Shown here piece after piece: positions 9,128 through 18,379 of a DNA stretch of 64,000 nt; position 1 is the stretch's first letter; each line of letters starts with the position of its first letter. The DNA lies in the NCBI GenBank assembly GCA_041390025.1, contig JAWKQR010000010.1, positions 1-64,000 of the forward strand. Reading direction: 5' to 3'. Both the position numbers and the translations under genes were made by a program. Source of the DNA: JBFFMO01 sp041390025. Its GTDB lineage: Bacteria > Myxococcota_A > Bradymonadia > Bradymonadales > Bradymonadaceae. A model generated the notes under the pieces. The model was not told the origin of the DNA and did no database searches. It saw nothing but the letters and a program-made list of their open reading frames with translations.

Positions 9128-9739
9128 TCACAACACGTAGCGAACCCAGAACAACGCTTGGCCGGCCACTTCCGTGTGCCACTGCACGTCGTTCTGTGTC
9201 GTCCAGTCGTATTCTGGAAGCTGCATCGCGTTCGATCGAATCGCCATCCCCGCCTTGAGGTCCCCAAAATTCAGCTCGCCGCCCACGCCGATGAATCCCA
9301 CGGGGGCGATGGTGTTTTGTTTGGTGCCGTACAGTTCGGCCTTCGTGAATTCCGCGCCTGCGCCAAAATGAACGTTGGGGGTGATGAAATGTCCCGGAAA
9401 GAACTTGATGCCCGCCGCTAGGGTCGAGTGAAGCGACAGTCGGTCGATCCCGTTGCGCGTGGGCTCGGCGGTGGTGTGGTAGAAGTCGAAGGCGAGCTCG
9501 GTGTAGATGTGCTCGCCAAATTCCGATGTGAAGAACAGACCGGTGCCGTCCATGCGGCAGTTCTCAAAGTCGATGTTGCCTTCGTCGTTGACCTGTCGAA
9601 ATCCGTACCCGCCAACCCGCGCTCCAATGCCCACGCGCCAGTCTTGCCCATCGGTGCTCGACGCGGCGAGCGTTCCCTCATCGGCGAGCACCGGAGCAGC
9701 CAAGAGACTCATCATCAAGATCATCCATACAGCTTTCAT
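9128..9739 (-). CDS. Small outer-membrane beta-barrel protein
   Basis: The 203-residue product has a cleavable signal peptide (MKAVWMILMMSLLAAPVLA) followed by alternating amphipathic strands rich in Gly, Tyr and Phe, and ends in an aromatic-hydrophobic C-terminal strand (ALFWVRYVL). That ending suits recognition by the BAM machinery. The start follows a clear GGAGG by 4 bases; longer in-frame starts would place the signal peptide internally. The size suggests an 8-stranded barrel. I do not recognise a specific family. Confidence 0.7.
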   Translation of the reverse strand: MKAVWMILMMSLLAAPVLADEGTLAASSTDGQDWRVGIGARVGGYGFRQVNDEGNIDFENCRMDGTGLFFTSEFGEHIYTELAFDFYHTTAEPTRNGIDRLSLHSTLAAGIKFFPGHFITPNVHFGAGAEFTKAELYGTKQNTIAPVGFIGVGGELNFGDLKAGMAIRSNAMQLPEYDWTTQNDVQWHTEVAGQALFWVRYVL

Positions 9740-9873
9740 TCTTGCCTCCATCCGTTGTTTCAATACGTTGGTCGCATTGGACAGAATTTTTTGTGCACGA
9801 GACCCGATTTTTTCTTTCGATCGTTGCAAAAAGTCGCTTGGATCGGACACCATCGGCCCGACTGGAGGTCTAA

Positions 9874-10293
9874 ATGAAGAGAGCAATTCGACTTGAGGGC
9901 GCTCAGCTGGCGGCGCTCTGCGATTTACTGATGGCCGCTGCGCATGCCGACGGCGAGTTTGATGGTCTGGAGGCGGGCGAGATCGCAGACGTCCTAGACG
10001 AGGTCGTGCAGGGCACACTTCCTGCGGAAATTTCGATCCGACTGAGTCGCTACAATACGTCGTCGTTTGACCTCCACGCGGCGGCCGCGCCATTGCAGTC
10101 GCTGTCTGTCGACGACAAGGAAGCCATTTTGTCGTTGGTGACACGCGTGATTGAAGCCGACGACCTGCATGACTTGGCGGAAGCAGATTTCATCCGGGCG
10201 GTCGCCGGCGAACTTGGCTGCGATACGACGCAGGTCGAAGCGGCAACCTTCGAGGTCGAGATTCTCTCGCCGCCGCCTCTTCCAAAGGGCTGA
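9874..10293 (+). CDS. TerB-like helical domain protein
   Basis: The 139-residue acidic protein shows the TerB/DjlA-type arrangement: 'LCDLLMAAAHADGEFDGLEAGEIADVLDE' near residues 14-43 and a second copy 'ILSLVTRVIEADDLHDLAEADFIRAVAGELG' near 88-118. TerB-fold proteins are small all-helical modules linked to stress and membrane processes; the exact role is unknown. GGAGG precedes the start by 7 bases. It stands alone and is followed by a strong terminator. Confidence 0.7.
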   Translation: MKRAIRLEGAQLAALCDLLMAAAHADGEFDGLEAGEIADVLDEVVQGTLPAEISIRLSRYNTSSFDLHAAAAPLQSLSVDDKEAILSLVTRVIEADDLHDLAEADFIRAVAGELGCDTTQVEAATFEVEILSPPPLPKG

Positions 10294-10294
10294 G

Positions 10295-10328
10295 CACAAA
10301 AAGGCGACCCACGGGTCGCCTTTTTGTG
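10295..10328. terminator. Bidirectional rho-independent terminator
   Basis: A long stem (AAAAAGGCGACCC pairing with GGGTCGCCTTTTT) has A-runs on one side and T-runs on the other. It lies between the convergent TerB-like gene and the lipoprotein gene at 10341, so it can serve both. Confidence 0.85.
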
Positions 10329-10340
10329 TCTGAGTCAGTG

Positions 10341-11933
10341 TCAGGGACAGCCAGCCGTGGCAGGCTCCATGCCCACTTCCGCGGCGAAGTTGCCCGGCGA
10401 TGAAATTGGTACCGGCTCAACCAAGTTGAGGTTCATCGTGCCGCACATGCTCGTCCCAGGCACGGCGGTCGTCGCGGTAAAGTTGCCGTCCGCCAAGCCG
10501 CCATCGCGAAGGAAAGCGATGGGGTTCGTGGGGTCCGCGGGGATGATGAAGTTTCGCAAGTAGAACCGCGTTTGGTCGGTGTTGAAGACCTCAGCCGAGA
10601 TGATATCTGCGATCTTCGCGCCGGTGGTCTTGGAAATCCAAGCTCCCTTGAGGCACGACAGCGCGTTTGTCTCGAGTTGAAGCTCAAGAACCGTCGGGTT
10701 TCCGCCAGCCTGCTCGGTCGTGTCCGAGATGAACTTGAAGTCGTAGGTGCCAGCAAAGGCATCAAGGCCGCAAGACTCGTTGGGGATGATGGCCGAACAC
10801 GTCGCCGCCGTCATGCTTGGCGACACGGTGAAGCTGGTGGAGTCTTGGCGAATCGCCGCAAAGTCACCCGGCGAAGTAATCGCGGTGCCCACGATCGAGA
10901 AGAACAACTCGCCACACGAGCCCTCCGATGTCCAGCTGCTCGCGGTCAGCTCAAGACGTGAGTTGCCACCGTCGGGCAGGAGGGGTGTCGCGCCTGGAGG
11001 AATCGCAAAGTTGGGGATAAGTCCCTTCACAATGCCGTCTGCCTCGTGGAAATACTCGACGTCGCCGATCTTCGAGTCATCGGTCAACGACAAGATTTCG
11101 CCCGTGTAACAGAGGGTATCGTCGTCCGAGGCGACCAGCGTCATTTTGACTTGGCTGCGGGCCGACTGCACGTCTGCTTTGAACGTCAGGACGTAGTCAC
11201 CTGCGAGACCCGATGGGCAGCGAATCTTGGCTTGTGGGCCCATGTCGGCCTCGTCCATGTCGGTGCCGGCATCCATGCCGCCGTCCGGCGTCGGGAGCAC
11301 GCCGGCTTCACACTTGCCCACTGGGGTGACGAGTGTGAGGTCCTCGGTTTCGGGAATGATGGCCCCAAACGTTGAACCTGCAAGGTCGAGCATTGTGGGC
11401 TGCGAAACTTGGCCAGATGCGGTGCCGCAAAAGGTTGTGGCGCTGGTCACAAAACCGTTGAGTTTGATGGTCGCAACGATGTTGCCGCCGGAGATCGGGT
11501 TTGCGGACCCGTCGACCGCTGCATCGGTCAGCTCAAGCTCGAACGTGCCGTCCTCGTTGAGCTGCACGCCGTTGACGACGATCGGGTCACCCACGGGTGT
11601 GCGTGGTGCGGCGTTCGTGTCGACCGTCAGCGGTTGAAACGAAAAATTGGCAACGAAGTTTTCGTCGACCGTCACGGTTGTGTCGAAGAACAGGGGCGAT
11701 GACGGCAGGATCGAGGTCGAAATCGACAGGAAATACTGCCCCGAAAAATCCACCTGGACGGCGTTATTCGGTTGGTTGTTGGTCGAGGTGGTGCTTCGGA
11801 ATTCTTCTGTATTCTTGCCGAACTCGTCGTAGCGGCCCTGAGGATCAGGATTGTCGCAGGCGACGAACGCAACGCCAACGGATACCGCGGCAATGGCAAG
11901 GAGTGCGCGTGAAATATTCATGCGGTTTCTCAT
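10341..11933 (-). CDS. Multi-domain lipoprotein downstream of FadL-like porin
   Basis: The product (530 residues) has a signal peptide and lipobox (AFVAC) after basic residues. The start at 11933 lies 2 bases beyond the stop of the upstream porin gene, indicating cotranscription; an ATG at 11921 and a TTG at 11939 are alternatives. Three regions of about 150 residues appear related: each has a Cys pair and a strand-rich segment ending near 'CGTASGQV', 'CGELFFSIVG' or 'CGTMNLNLV'. A DMDEADMGPQ linker separates the first from the second. The repeats suggest a three-domain surface lipoprotein, perhaps working with the porin. Function unknown. Confidence 0.7.
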   Translation of the reverse strand: MRNRMNISRALLAIAAVSVGVAFVACDNPDPQGRYDEFGKNTEEFRSTTSTNNQPNNAVQVDFSGQYFLSISTSILPSSPLFFDTTVTVDENFVANFSFQPLTVDTNAAPRTPVGDPIVVNGVQLNEDGTFELELTDAAVDGSANPISGGNIVATIKLNGFVTSATTFCGTASGQVSQPTMLDLAGSTFGAIIPETEDLTLVTPVGKCEAGVLPTPDGGMDAGTDMDEADMGPQAKIRCPSGLAGDYVLTFKADVQSARSQVKMTLVASDDDTLCYTGEILSLTDDSKIGDVEYFHEADGIVKGLIPNFAIPPGATPLLPDGGNSRLELTASSWTSEGSCGELFFSIVGTAITSPGDFAAIRQDSTSFTVSPSMTAATCSAIIPNESCGLDAFAGTYDFKFISDTTEQAGGNPTVLELQLETNALSCLKGAWISKTTGAKIADIISAEVFNTDQTRFYLRNFIIPADPTNPIAFLRDGGLADGNFTATTAVPGTSMCGTMNLNLVEPVPISSPGNFAAEVGMEPATAGCP

Positions 11934-11935
11934 GG

Positions 11936-13387
11936 TCAAAACGTCAGTCGAACGTTGGTGTTAAGGACAAAAATATTCTGCGAGTAAACGCCTTGGTTGC
12001 CCGGTTGCTTGCTCGGGAGGACAAGGTCGTTGTTTCCCTTCGAGTCGCTGGTGTCGCGCTCAAGGTAAAAGATATTCGTCGCAGAAACACCCAAACCGAT
12101 CCAGTCCGTGAACTTGTAGTCCACGCCCAAGCTCGCCGAAAACTTGTCCATGTCCATCAGCGCGGCGTCGATGGCCTCGTCTGGGATGGCGTTGGAATCG
12201 TATCCACCACCGAGCTGCAGTTCGAGGTCTTTGTCAAACCAGTAGCTCGCACCCAAGCGGATGCCGAACGCGTCGTTCCAATTGCGCGCCAAATTCTGGA
12301 TCACGCGACCTGTGTCGGCATCAGGATTAGCGAAGCTCCCGTCCGCGTTGACGGCGCAAGCGCTGTCAATGTCTTCGACGTTCTTGTCGACCAAACACTG
12401 GTTCTCCATCGCGCTCCAGCGGGTGAAGTCACCAAACAGGCGGATTTCGTAGCGGAACTTGGGTCGAACGCGGATGCCGAAACGCAGGATGTCGGGCAGC
12501 GAGCTGGTGAGGATGACATCGGACTTGTTGCCCTGAGCAGCGCCCAAGTAGTTCTGCAGTGTGCCGTCGAGCTCCATTTTGCCGTCGAAGTTCGGGCGAG
12601 TTTGGTAGCTCAATCCGATCCAGGCTTTGCGGCGCCAAGCTTCCCACAGAACACCAGCTCCCATGCCGTAATCCGTGCTGGTCACGGACACGAGCGAACG
12701 GCCTTCTTTCAAGGTGCCGGCCACTTCGAGGTCGTCGGTGCCGTCTGAGTTACGGGCACGGAGCGTTTCGATGGTGTTCAAGTACACGTTGCCGGTCAGG
12801 CCGATCGAAAGTCGTGCGGGCTCGATGTAATACGCCGCGCCGGCGGTGATGGCCAAGGTGCGGATCGTCCCGTCGATGCTGTACCAACGCTGTGACCCGT
12901 CGATGGCACCGGGGAAGCTCGGGTCGGCCGCGTCATTTTTGTCCCAGACGGCTTGTCCACCGAAGGGGGCGTAGAACGCGGCACCGACCTTGAGGGGCAT
13001 GTCCAGCCCGAAGTCGGTCGTCACACCAACCATCGGCGCCAGAATCGTGTTGCTCAGGGTTCCTTTGCCCGAGTTCGCGTCAAGCGCGGCCGCGTTGCGT
13101 GCCGCGTCGTCCGGGAAGGGGTTCTGGATGTCGATGACCGACGTCGGGCGATCGATGGTCGACGTGCGAAACGCGGTGTTGAGGTCGATCAGGATGTTGG
13201 TTCCTGTCGAAAAACCCATTCCTGCTGGGTTGTAGTACAGCGTGGAGGGGTTGTCCTCAGTTGGATTACCGCGTTCGCCGCCGAAGCGCGCCGAAGCGAA
13301 ACCGGATGCATTTGCGACACCGGCCGTAGAGAGAATGGCCGCGGCGGTTGCCCATGGCAGCACGCGCACGATTCCTTGTCCGAGCAT
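11936..13387 (-). CDS. OmpP1/FadL/TodX-family outer-membrane transporter
   Basis: The 483-residue protein has a signal peptide ending near ANA-S. The family hallmark NPAG follows in 'TLYYNPAGMGF' (about residue 51), and then come beta-strand-rich segments typical of the 14-stranded FadL barrel. Members carry long-chain fatty acids or aromatic hydrophobic compounds across the outer membrane. Its length fits the family. GAGGG lies upstream of the ATG. It is first in a two-gene unit with the lipoprotein at 10341-11933. The substrate cannot be read from the sequence. Confidence 0.85.
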   Translation of the reverse strand: MLGQGIVRVLPWATAAAILSTAGVANASGFASARFGGERGNPTEDNPSTLYYNPAGMGFSTGTNILIDLNTAFRTSTIDRPTSVIDIQNPFPDDAARNAAALDANSGKGTLSNTILAPMVGVTTDFGLDMPLKVGAAFYAPFGGQAVWDKNDAADPSFPGAIDGSQRWYSIDGTIRTLAITAGAAYYIEPARLSIGLTGNVYLNTIETLRARNSDGTDDLEVAGTLKEGRSLVSVTSTDYGMGAGVLWEAWRRKAWIGLSYQTRPNFDGKMELDGTLQNYLGAAQGNKSDVILTSSLPDILRFGIRVRPKFRYEIRLFGDFTRWSAMENQCLVDKNVEDIDSACAVNADGSFANPDADTGRVIQNLARNWNDAFGIRLGASYWFDKDLELQLGGGYDSNAIPDEAIDAALMDMDKFSASLGVDYKFTDWIGLGVSATNIFYLERDTSDSKGNNDLVLPSKQPGNQGVYSQNIFVLNTNVRLTF

Positions 13388-13470
13388 GTTTTTGCCCTCG
13401 AAAAAGTTAAAAATCGCTAAGTTAGACTGAAGGGATATAGCCCTATTCGCCAGCGGATTCCAGCGTTTTC

Positions 13471-14352
13471 TTAGAATTGGCCGCCAAACGCAACGCCTGA
13501 AGGGGAGGGCGCTAACCAGACGGTAGCTTGTGGGGAGTCTTCAGGCCCGAACGCGTAGACGAGTCCGCCTACGGCCGCGAGGCCGACCCCGGTAAAAAGC
13601 ACAACCTTGTTGAGGCCTTGGGCGTCGGTGGCCTCGGTGCGCTGCGTCTGCGTCGCACCATCTTGTTCGGCCGCATCGACCTTTGTCCCGACGTATGTCT
13701 GGTCGAGGATCAGCGCCGTGAGCATCGTTGCCCCGCCTAGACCGGCAATCCCCAATCCAACGACTTCAGCGGTCGAGAAACCACTGTTCGGTGCCGGTGT
13801 GATGGTCGGTGGGGTCACGCTCACTTGTGCCTCAATGGCGATGGTCTTGAATTCGCCCTCGGCCAAGTCCAACGTTTGTTCGTTCCCGGCAGCGGCGAAC
13901 GTGTGCGTGCCCGGTGGAATTTCATGTGGCTCGTTGCACGTGCTTGGCGTGCCGTTAATGGTCAGGCCTGAGTCGCACTTTACGGTCACGACGGCCGGAC
14001 AAACGGCGGGCAGTTCGCTCGCGTACGCGGTGCGGACTTTCTCGACCTCGTCAAGGGTCGGGCTGGCCACAGGCGGGGCCGTTTTTGCCTTCTCGTAGGC
14101 GTCGCGCGCATCAAGGCAGCGCCCCATCTTCTGGTAGGTGCGGCCAAGATTCAGCCACGTAATGTTCGCCTCACCAAGGCGCAACGAGGATTGAAAGCTC
14201 CCCACGGCCTTCGAATAGTCCTTTTCGACAAGCGCGCGCACGCCTTCGTTGTTCGCATTGAGTTGGTATTCGGACAGTTCGACGACCTCTTGCGCGGTCA
14301 CAAGCGAGGGCCACAGCAGACAAGATACCAACAAAAACGGGCGGAATTTCAC
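13471..14352 (-). CDS. Exported TPR / PEGA-like protein
   Basis: I choose a GTG start at 14352 because GGAG lies 6 bases upstream and the product then begins with a normal signal peptide (VKFRPFLLVSCLLWPSLVTAQ). The 293-residue protein has TPR-like helices at about residues 30-110 ('WLNLGRTYQKMGRCLDARDAYEKA') and a PEGA-like small beta domain near 130-190 with two Cys ('GLTINGTPSTC'). Two hydrophobic segments (about 205-225 and 252-272) resemble membrane spans. This layout is common in Myxococcota envelope proteins. Only 50 bases separate it from the upstream tandem pair, so it is probably part of that transcript. Confidence 0.65.
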   Translation of the reverse strand: MKFRPFLLVSCLLWPSLVTAQEVVELSEYQLNANNEGVRALVEKDYSKAVGSFQSSLRLGEANITWLNLGRTYQKMGRCLDARDAYEKAKTAPPVASPTLDEVEKVRTAYASELPAVCPAVVTVKCDSGLTINGTPSTCNEPHEIPPGTHTFAAAGNEQTLDLAEGEFKTIAIEAQVSVTPPTITPAPNSGFSTAEVVGLGIAGLGGATMLTALILDQTYVGTKVDAAEQDGATQTQRTEATDAQGLNKVVLFTGVGLAAVGGLVYAFGPEDSPQATVWLAPSPSGVAFGGQF

Positions 14353-14402
14353 GCGATCTCCAGTCGAAAGTGCCCGTATTCCAGCGCCGTTGGGGTCCCG
14401 TG

Positions 14403-16379
14403 TCAAGGAGCTATCAGCGCAGCCGCAGGGGCGGGGGATTTGTAGTGGACAACGATCGTGTGTCGCCCAGGCGGGACAATGAGAATGCGGTCAGTGCTTG
14501 AGCCGGTCGTTGCGATTTCCTTGAGCGGCACATCTTGCTGATCGAGCGTTACGGACTCGACCTCCTCACCGTCGAACACGCGAGGAAATGCGACCCCAGC
14601 CGTCGCGTCTTTGGGTTTTTCCGGGTTTTCTTCGGCTGCAACCCGGTCGGACTGTGTGCCAAGCAAGTTGACCGTGATCGTCAACCGTCGCTCCTCGGCG
14701 CTCCATTGGCTGGTGAGCACCGATTTGCGCCGAGCCGCCAAGAAGTCCAAAAGCTCTCCAAGGCTGGTTGCCCAGTGGTTGTGTTTTTTGGCGAGGGTGA
14801 ACGCGTCCCGAAGGGTAAGCAACACGCCAGGGGCTGGGTCGTAGCGCATGATGTCGGATGAAATGCTGACGACGATCGACTGATGGAAACCCTGCGCGCT
14901 GCCTCGGAGCATGCTCTCTAGGCGTTGCGGGGACGCGCCCGAACCCTCCATCACATAGGGTTGCTCCACGAGCGGCAGGGGGAGTCCGCGCTCATCGAGC
15001 GGATAAAAAGGGAACCCTGTGCCAAACAGATAACCCCAGCTTGTGCCGCCCTTGGGGCCAAAGCTGGAGTCAAGCCGCAACCTCGCCGCGGCGAGTTGTT
15101 GGAACGTGGTCGACCAATCGTTGGCCCAAGCAGATTCCTCGACGCGGGCGACGCGTAGGGGCCGGGCCTCGGGCAACGCGATGTTGACCCGTGTGAACTG
15201 GGTGTTGAGGTCGAGCTCGTTGGCGATGGGTTGCAATGGACCAATGCCCACGGTTTCGAGCACAAGCTCGCGGCGTTTGCCTCGGACCCACAGTAGGCCC
15301 ACATCCGCGCCAATGGATTCAGCGAATGTGGCGTCTTTTGACGTGAAGAGGTCGGCGGTCATGAACACGGTCGCGGACGCTCCGGCACGATGCGCGGCGT
15401 CGGCCAACGCCAATCCCGAGCGCGAGGCGTCGGGTGCGGGGTGGGTCATGACCATCGCCCCGGCGTAATTGCCCGGGTAGAGCCACAGCCGCGGGATCGG
15501 GCGCACCACCGACAGACGCTGCAGCACCGCGCGCTCCAGCAAGTCCGCATAAGGCACTGGAAACTCGGTCGTGTCGGGCTGACTTCTGCGCAACGACGCG
15601 TGAATCTCGGGCTTGTCATCCTTGCCAAACACCATATCGCGGGTGGGTAGCCCCTGCTGGAGCGCTGTGACGGAGCAGCCGAGGTTGAAGTAGAGGGTAT
15701 GTACCCAACCTTCCCCGACTTGGGTCACCGCCCAACCCGGTTGGTCATCAATGTCCATGATCGAGGCGCCTTCAGGAAACGGCGCAGCCGCTGGCGCAGG
15801 CATCAGGACGCCTGTGAGGGGAATGCCTGCGATCTGCTCACGCAGATCCCCATGCACACCAAGACCCTCGATGGAGGTGATGTGTTGGGCGCGTCGCGGT
15901 TTTCCAGTCAGCGTGGAGGCCGCGACCGCCAACCACGCGTCATTGGGTTGCTCGAGAATCACTTGCCCGCCGCGCTTGGCAAAGTCGCCAATGGCTCGCA
16001 CACCTGCCGTGGGCATATTGCGCGCCACGCGTGACGGCACGATCACCACCGAGCGACCCGCGAGAATTTCGGGACTCAGGTCACGCGTCAGCGCCGTTGC
16101 GAAAGACCCGTACTCTTGCCAAAGCGAGTTGAACCATCCGTAGCTGCAATCCAACTCATCAAAGTTGGACGCGGTGGCCGACGGCGAGTCGGGGAGCAAA
16201 AGCAGGATGTCGCCCTCGGCGCGGTCGGGAGGTCGTGAGCCCGAGATCGTGTCAGACCCCGCCAAGCGCAGCGTGGGTTCCTTGAGCCACCAGTAGGCTC
16301 CGGCGAGCATGATCAGCACCAACACGGCCGTGAGGTCCCATCGCAGAGCGTAGATCACCGAGGTACGGTTGCGACTCAT
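14403..16379 (-). CDS. Membrane-anchored amidotransferase-like / NodB-like protein, copy 2
   Basis: The 658-residue protein has one N-terminal membrane span (about residues 14-31). Residues about 55-250 look like a DUF4350 or class I amidotransferase-like alpha/beta domain ('GRSVVIVPSRVARNMP', 'KRGGQVILEQPNDAWLAV'). Residues about 300-530 resemble a polysaccharide-deacetylase (NodB) barrel: 'GAMVMTHPAPDASRSG', 'GASATVFMTADLF' and 'IGADVGLLWVRG' sit where the metal-binding motifs should be, but TFDDGP is replaced by MTHPAP. The last 110 residues are a beta-sandwich. Its ATG overlaps the stop of the paralogous upstream gene by 4 bases (ATGA). Probably a catalytically altered envelope protein. 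Confidence 0.6.
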   Translation of the reverse strand: MSRNRTSVIYALRWDLTAVLVLIMLAGAYWWLKEPTLRLAGSDTISGSRPPDRAEGDILLLLPDSPSATASNFDELDCSYGWFNSLWQEYGSFATALTRDLSPEILAGRSVVIVPSRVARNMPTAGVRAIGDFAKRGGQVILEQPNDAWLAVAASTLTGKPRRAQHITSIEGLGVHGDLREQIAGIPLTGVLMPAPAAAPFPEGASIMDIDDQPGWAVTQVGEGWVHTLYFNLGCSVTALQQGLPTRDMVFGKDDKPEIHASLRRSQPDTTEFPVPYADLLERAVLQRLSVVRPIPRLWLYPGNYAGAMVMTHPAPDASRSGLALADAAHRAGASATVFMTADLFTSKDATFAESIGADVGLLWVRGKRRELVLETVGIGPLQPIANELDLNTQFTRVNIALPEARPLRVARVEESAWANDWSTTFQQLAAARLRLDSSFGPKGGTSWGYLFGTGFPFYPLDERGLPLPLVEQPYVMEGSGASPQRLESMLRGSAQGFHQSIVVSISSDIMRYDPAPGVLLTLRDAFTLAKKHNHWATSLGELLDFLAARRKSVLTSQWSAEERRLTITVNLLGTQSDRVAAEENPEKPKDATAGVAFPRVFDGEEVESVTLDQQDVPLKEIATTGSSTDRILIVPPGRHTIVVHYKSPAPAAALIAP

Positions 16380-18289
16380 GGTGCCTCGAAATACAGGTCG
16401 AGGGTGTTGAACCCTGAATCAAGTTTAACGCGCCGCAGCGACAGTCCCGAGTAGTTCGTCTGTGATGTCTCCAGCTCTCCCGAGACGAGCTCGTCCCCCA
16501 CACGGTTGACCTTCTGTCGGGCCTTGGAAAACGTGTGGCCTCTGAGTTCGTTGGGAAACGTCAACTCGAGGTCGCCTCGTTTGGACTCGACGGTGACGCG
16601 AAGGACGAGTCCGCTGACGCCCTCATCGGAACTCGACGTGAGCACGCGCGTATGCACCGAGCTCGCGCGCCGACTTCGCAGGAACGAGTCGAAGGAACCC
16701 GCGCTCATGATGCGATGCTTCTGCGTGGACGCTTGATCGAAGAGCTCCACCCACGATTCGAACTTTGGAATGTCAGGGAAATCCGCAAACGAAGCGGGTC
16801 TGGACGCGATGGTGATGACCTGATGATCGACGGCTGCACTTGTCGTGAGTAATTCCGGGGTGGTCGGCCCCTCGCCAGCGTCCTGGGGGACCACGATGGG
16901 CAGCACCCGGATCGACAGTGGCAACCCCGACTCGTCGAGCGCGAGGAAAGGAAATCCCGTCCCGAAGCGATAGCCGCTTGCCCCGCCGGGCGAATATGAA
17001 AAATCCAGACGGATGCCTTGCGACGACATGGCGCGCAACGGTGCCACCCAGTCCGTCGTCCAGACGTTTCCGGCGACCTGCGCCGCGATCGGCTTGATTC
17101 CGACGTTTTTCTCAAAATCGGAGACCTGAGACTCGAGCGTTCGCGGTCTCGCAAAAGGCCGGATCGGGCCGAGGCCAAAGCTTTCCATCAGTGCGTCGTC
17201 GCTATTTTGCATCAACCAAAGCAGCCCCACCTCGCCCGACAACTTGTTGACCAGCTCGTAGCCTTGCGCATCAAAGCCGCTGTCGATCGACGTCAGTAGA
17301 GTCGACGTCGCCTCGCGGGACGCCTCATAACGAAGCATCCATGCCCCCCCGTTGCCCAACACGCGATCGGTGTGGAGGCTGACGATCACCCCCTCTGAAC
17401 CCGACGGAAACGGCCAAAAGGTGGGCAGCGGCGTCAGGCGCCCAATCACGCCGTGGATGAGATACCGCTCCACAGTGTCCGCGACCGGAAATCTGTTGCC
17501 TGGGCCGTAGACGGCGAGGTCGGTCGTCGAGGGTGTGGTGCTCGCGAGCGAGAAGTCCTCCCGCGGCCGACCTTGCTGGGACGACACCATGAATTCGCCG
17601 AAATCGAAGTCGACCACGACGATCGAGCCCTCGCCGATTGGGACGGAGTAAACAACGGGCGCTCCGTCCACACTCAACCATGTGGTGGCGTTTTCTTTTG
17701 GGGTCGTCGACCCCACAAATTCAACGTCCACATCCGCGTCGAGGAGATTGGCGCGGGTGGGTTCTCCCAGATCTCGCACCCAGCTGAATTTTCGACCACG
17801 TTGAAGGCCTACGCGTCCGTTGGCACCGAATTTCTCGCGCAGCTCGCCGGCGGGACGCTCGGCGACAATCAGGAGTTTCCCGGCGAGCGCATAATCACGC
17901 AGGGTTTTGGTGATGCCGTCCGGGATATTTTGAGCGACGCTGGATGTCAGGATGATGACACGGGCCTCGTCGAGCACGCGGGCGGTCAACGTTGTGGGAG
18001 TCGCGATGGTGATGGGCCCGATCTCTTGCTCAAGCGTGTTGATCCACGCGGCGCTGAAATCACGTCCGGAAAATGTCGCTGGACTGTTGCGCACCGCCTG
18101 CCAGTCGATCACGACCACCACATCCGACGGCGTGTCTCGCGTGAGCTCGACGGGCTCCTCGGCGGGTAGCTCGACGTCGACAGCCAACGGTGTGCGGTTG
18201 AGGAACACCAGCACGATCGCCAGGATGACGACGAACCACAGGGCTGTGCGCCAGGGAAGGTGCGAATTTTTGGAACGCCTGAAATTCAT
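16376..18289 (-). CDS. Membrane-anchored amidotransferase-like / NodB-like protein, copy 1
   Basis: This 637-residue protein has the same order of parts as its downstream neighbour: an N-terminal membrane span (about residues 14-30), a DUF4350/amidotransferase-like domain (about 55-240), a degenerate NodB-like region starting 'GSEGVIVSLHTDRVLGNGG', and a C-terminal beta domain. The two share the block 'GYRFGTGFPFLALDESGLPL' versus 'GYLFGTGFPFYPLDERGLPL', so they arose by duplication. The expected Asp-Asp metal site is not conserved. It starts a three-gene minus-strand unit (this gene, its paralogue and the TPR/PEGA-like gene) and is divergent from the membrane protein at 18380. Confidence 0.6.
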   Translation of the reverse strand: MNFRRSKNSHLPWRTALWFVVILAIVLVFLNRTPLAVDVELPAEEPVELTRDTPSDVVVVIDWQAVRNSPATFSGRDFSAAWINTLEQEIGPITIATPTTLTARVLDEARVIILTSSVAQNIPDGITKTLRDYALAGKLLIVAERPAGELREKFGANGRVGLQRGRKFSWVRDLGEPTRANLLDADVDVEFVGSTTPKENATTWLSVDGAPVVYSVPIGEGSIVVVDFDFGEFMVSSQQGRPREDFSLASTTPSTTDLAVYGPGNRFPVADTVERYLIHGVIGRLTPLPTFWPFPSGSEGVIVSLHTDRVLGNGGAWMLRYEASREATSTLLTSIDSGFDAQGYELVNKLSGEVGLLWLMQNSDDALMESFGLGPIRPFARPRTLESQVSDFEKNVGIKPIAAQVAGNVWTTDWVAPLRAMSSQGIRLDFSYSPGGASGYRFGTGFPFLALDESGLPLSIRVLPIVVPQDAGEGPTTPELLTTSAAVDHQVITIASRPASFADFPDIPKFESWVELFDQASTQKHRIMSAGSFDSFLRSRRASSVHTRVLTSSSDEGVSGLVLRVTVESKRGDLELTFPNELRGHTFSKARQKVNRVGDELVSGELETSQTNYSGLSLRRVKLDSGFNTLDLYFEAP

Positions 18290-18379
18290 CTACGCCTCGG
18301 GCGCACACTCATAGCCGAAGGAAGGGATTCCCGCCAAGGGACGTGACAATCGAGCGGCAAGCGAGAATACTCCTGTTCG

